From assembly GCA_900551555.1 (NCBI GenBank), contig URWC01000013.1, positions 1 to 21,848 on the forward strand: a DNA stretch of 21,848 bases, given 5' to 3'. The notes under the pieces are model-generated. The model saw only the letters and a list, made by a program, of their open reading frames with translations, had not been told where the DNA came from and did not search any database. Both the position numbers and the translations under genes were made by a program. Positions 20,547 to 21,848 of the stretch are shown here, in pieces. The stretch's first letter is position 1. The number at the start of each line of letters is the position of its first letter. The stretch is from an uncultured Collinsella sp. Lineage in GTDB: Bacteria; Actinomycetota; Coriobacteriia; Coriobacteriales; Coriobacteriaceae.

Positions 20547-20696
20547 ATGCGAATCGACGTGCCATGGGCTTTGGTGTTGTCCTCGTGTCCCGTCCGGCTC
20601 TACGCTCCGGGCGTGCGACGTTGCGACGCGGTCGACCTCGATCCTTGCGTACGGGTTCGCGAGTTTGCAACTGTGTATGTAAGGAGCGGCATATGA
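20547..20696 (+). CDS. Possible 49-codon leader ORF upstream of ilvE
   Basis: An ATG at 20547 lies where transcription is expected to start, so it could be translated leaderless, as is common in Actinomycetota. The frame runs 49 codons, starting MRIDVPWALVLSSC, and stops with TGA at 20694-20696, overlapping the ilvE ATG (ATGA). Fifteen of 49 residues are Val, Leu or Ile, which would suit a leader sensing branched-chain amino acids. Against it, codons such as ATA, AGG and CGA are rare in neighbouring genes, and no attenuator hairpin with a T-tract is present. The overlap could be chance. Confidence 0.3.
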   Translation: MRIDVPWALVLSSCPVRLYAPGVRRCDAVDLDPCVRVREFATVYVRSGI

Positions 20697-21745
20697 CTGT
20701 CGAGAAGAAGGATATCGATTGGGGTAGCCTCGGCTTTGGCTACATGAAGACCGATTACAGCTACGAGGCCCATTGGAAGGATGGCGAGTGGGACGAGGGC
20801 GGCCTGACCACCGACCACACCCTGCATGTCTCCGAGTGCGGCGGCATCTTCCATTACTGCCAGGAGGTCTTTGAGGGCCTGAAGGCCTACACCGCCGAGG
20901 ACGGTAGCATCGTCTGCTTCCGTCCCGACATGAACGCCGAGCGCATGTATAACTCTGCCCAGCGCCTCGAGATGCCCCCGTTCCCCAAGGACAAGTTCGT
21001 TGAGGCCGTCAAGCAGGTCGTTTCTGCCAACGCCGCCTGGGTTCCGCCCTTCGGCTCCGGCGCGACCCTGTACGTGCGTCCGTTTATGATCGGTTCCGGT
21101 GACGTGATCGGCGTGGCTCCCGCTCCTGAGTACACGTTCCGCATCCTCGTGACCCCGGTCGGTCCGTACTTTAAGGGTGGCCTCAAGCCCGTCAAGCTGC
21201 GCGTTTCCGAGTATGACCGTGCCGCACCGCACGGCACCGGCAACATCAAGGCCGGCCTGAACTACGCCATGTCCCTTAAGCCCACGATGGAGGCCCATCG
21301 CGAGGGCTATGCCGAGAACCTGTATCTCGACTCCGAGTCCCGCACCTATGTCGAGGAGACCGGTGGCGCCAACGTCCTGTTCGTGAAGGAGGACGGCACG
21401 CTCGTCGTTCCGCAGTCGCACACCGACTCCATCCTGCCCTCTATCACCCGTCGTTCGCTCGTTCAGGTTGCTCAGGACCTGGGCATGACCGTTGACCAAC
21501 GTCCCGTCGAGTGGGCCGAGGTCAAGGCCGGTACCTTTGTCGAGTGCGGTCTGTGCGGCACCGCTGCCGTCATCTCCCCGGTGGGCGAGATTGACAACAA
21601 GGTCTATGGCGCCGACGAGACCGTGACCTTCCCGGCTGGCTACACCGAGATCGGCCCCGTGATGAAGAAGCTCCGCGAGACCCTGACGGGCATCCAGTCC
21701 GGTGCTGTCGAGGACAAGCACAACTGGGTTTACACCGTCGCGTAA
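20693..21745 (+). CDS. ilvE: Branched-chain-amino-acid aminotransferase
   Basis: The 350-residue fold-type IV PLP enzyme transfers the amino group between glutamate and the keto acids of Leu, Ile and Val. It matches the long BCAT form (about 340-360 residues) also found in eukaryotes and many Gram-positives. The PLP lysine is predicted as Lys186 in HGTGNIKAGLNYAMS. Other landmarks are FEGLKAY (60-66), TLYVRPFMIGSGD (125-137), TYVEETGGANVLFV (218-231) and LPSITRRSL (248-256). ATG 20693 follows AAGGAG at 20681-20686; the frame is open upstream to 20543, but that part overlaps the promoter. Codon bias is strong, which suggests high expression. No other ilv gene is in the window; it may run both in synthesis and in amino-acid breakdown. 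Confidence 0.95.
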   Translation: MTVEKKDIDWGSLGFGYMKTDYSYEAHWKDGEWDEGGLTTDHTLHVSECGGIFHYCQEVFEGLKAYTAEDGSIVCFRPDMNAERMYNSAQRLEMPPFPKDKFVEAVKQVVSANAAWVPPFGSGATLYVRPFMIGSGDVIGVAPAPEYTFRILVTPVGPYFKGGLKPVKLRVSEYDRAAPHGTGNIKAGLNYAMSLKPTMEAHREGYAENLYLDSESRTYVEETGGANVLFVKEDGTLVVPQSHTDSILPSITRRSLVQVAQDLGMTVDQRPVEWAEVKAGTFVECGLCGTAAVISPVGEIDNKVYGADETVTFPAGYTEIGPVMKKLRETLTGIQSGAVEDKHNWVYTVA

Positions 21746-21848
21746 GCTGTCTTACCTATCCGGGCAGAGAGCAAGTTCCCTCCCGGCGCGTCCTCGGACA
21801 TGAAAGAACCTCCGCTGCGTGTAATCATATGATAGATGGAATCTCTCA
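21746..21848. other. Right-edge intergenic sequence
   Basis: 103 bases after ilvE hold no clear gene or terminator hairpin. A small palindrome TCATATGA (21825-21832) overlaps a -10-like TATGAT (21828-21833) and may belong to the promoter of a gene beyond the window. Confidence 0.3.

Noticed and set aside
20547..20692. T-box or classical ilv attenuator before ilvE
   Set aside because: No T-box consensus and no GC hairpin with a T-tract are present; the only stem (CGTCCGG with CCGGGCG) is weak.
1..21848. tRNA or rRNA genes
   Set aside because: No cloverleaf-like segment with a GTTCGAATC-type T arm, and no rRNA signature, was found by eye on either strand.

Overview
The window looks like a chromosomal segment of a gut Actinomycetota of the class Coriobacteriia, most likely Collinsella or a close relative. 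This is inferred from the high GC content, the strong C/G third-position bias in glmS, ilvE and the aldolase gene, the gene content, and the short GGGACA-core palindromes between genes. No rRNA or tRNA gene, CRISPR array, intact transposase or phage gene was seen. About 17 protein genes are well supported.

Layout. (1) 106-3085 (+) is a tight operon: fructose-6-phosphate aldolase/transaldolase-like protein, transketolase N- and C-terminal halves as separate genes, and a fructose-type PTS EIIA. Its promoter and the matching EIIB/EIIC are not in the window. (2) 3086-3867 is a 782-base gene-free island between convergent genes. It holds a terminator, two copies of a dispersed palindrome, nine TCTCTCTAA-type octamers, a perfect 32-bp inverted repeat, a fragment resembling a winged-helix protein end, and a 100-nt nested hairpin. 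(3) 3868-6790 carries larE (-), a HAD phosphatase (+) and a LacI-family repressor (-), the last two separated by a bidirectional terminator. (4) 6791-8951 is a regulatory region with two back-to-back palindromes and a likely operator, then glmS. (5) 9066-10995 is a divergent pair: an FCD-type GntR regulator and a YeiH-family membrane protein. (6) 10996-13139 has a strong stem-loop, a degenerate NtrC-like AAA/Fis regulator and a single-pass membrane protein. (7) 13204-14310 has a nitroreductase (-) and a small uncharacterised protein (+). (8) 14415-18717 is a MarR-type regulator followed by an asymmetric heterodimeric ABC exporter, with two direct repeats at the marR promoter. (9) 18828-21745 has serine acetyltransferase (-), a DedA membrane protein (+) and a branched-chain aminotransferase (+), the last preceded by a possible leaderless upstream ORF.

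How the genes work together. The first operon interconverts pentose- and hexose-phosphates and carries a sugar-uptake phosphotransfer domain. glmS draws on the same fructose-6-phosphate pool for cell-wall amino sugars. cysE and ilvE feed cysteine and branched-chain amino-acid synthesis. The marR-ABC cluster reads as a self-contained export module.

The least explained material is non-coding: the 3.1-3.9 kb island, the GGGACA-core palindromes that share a centre but have unrelated stems, the stem-loop at 11.05-11.14 kb, and the ilvE leader. I found no clear new defence or biosynthetic system.
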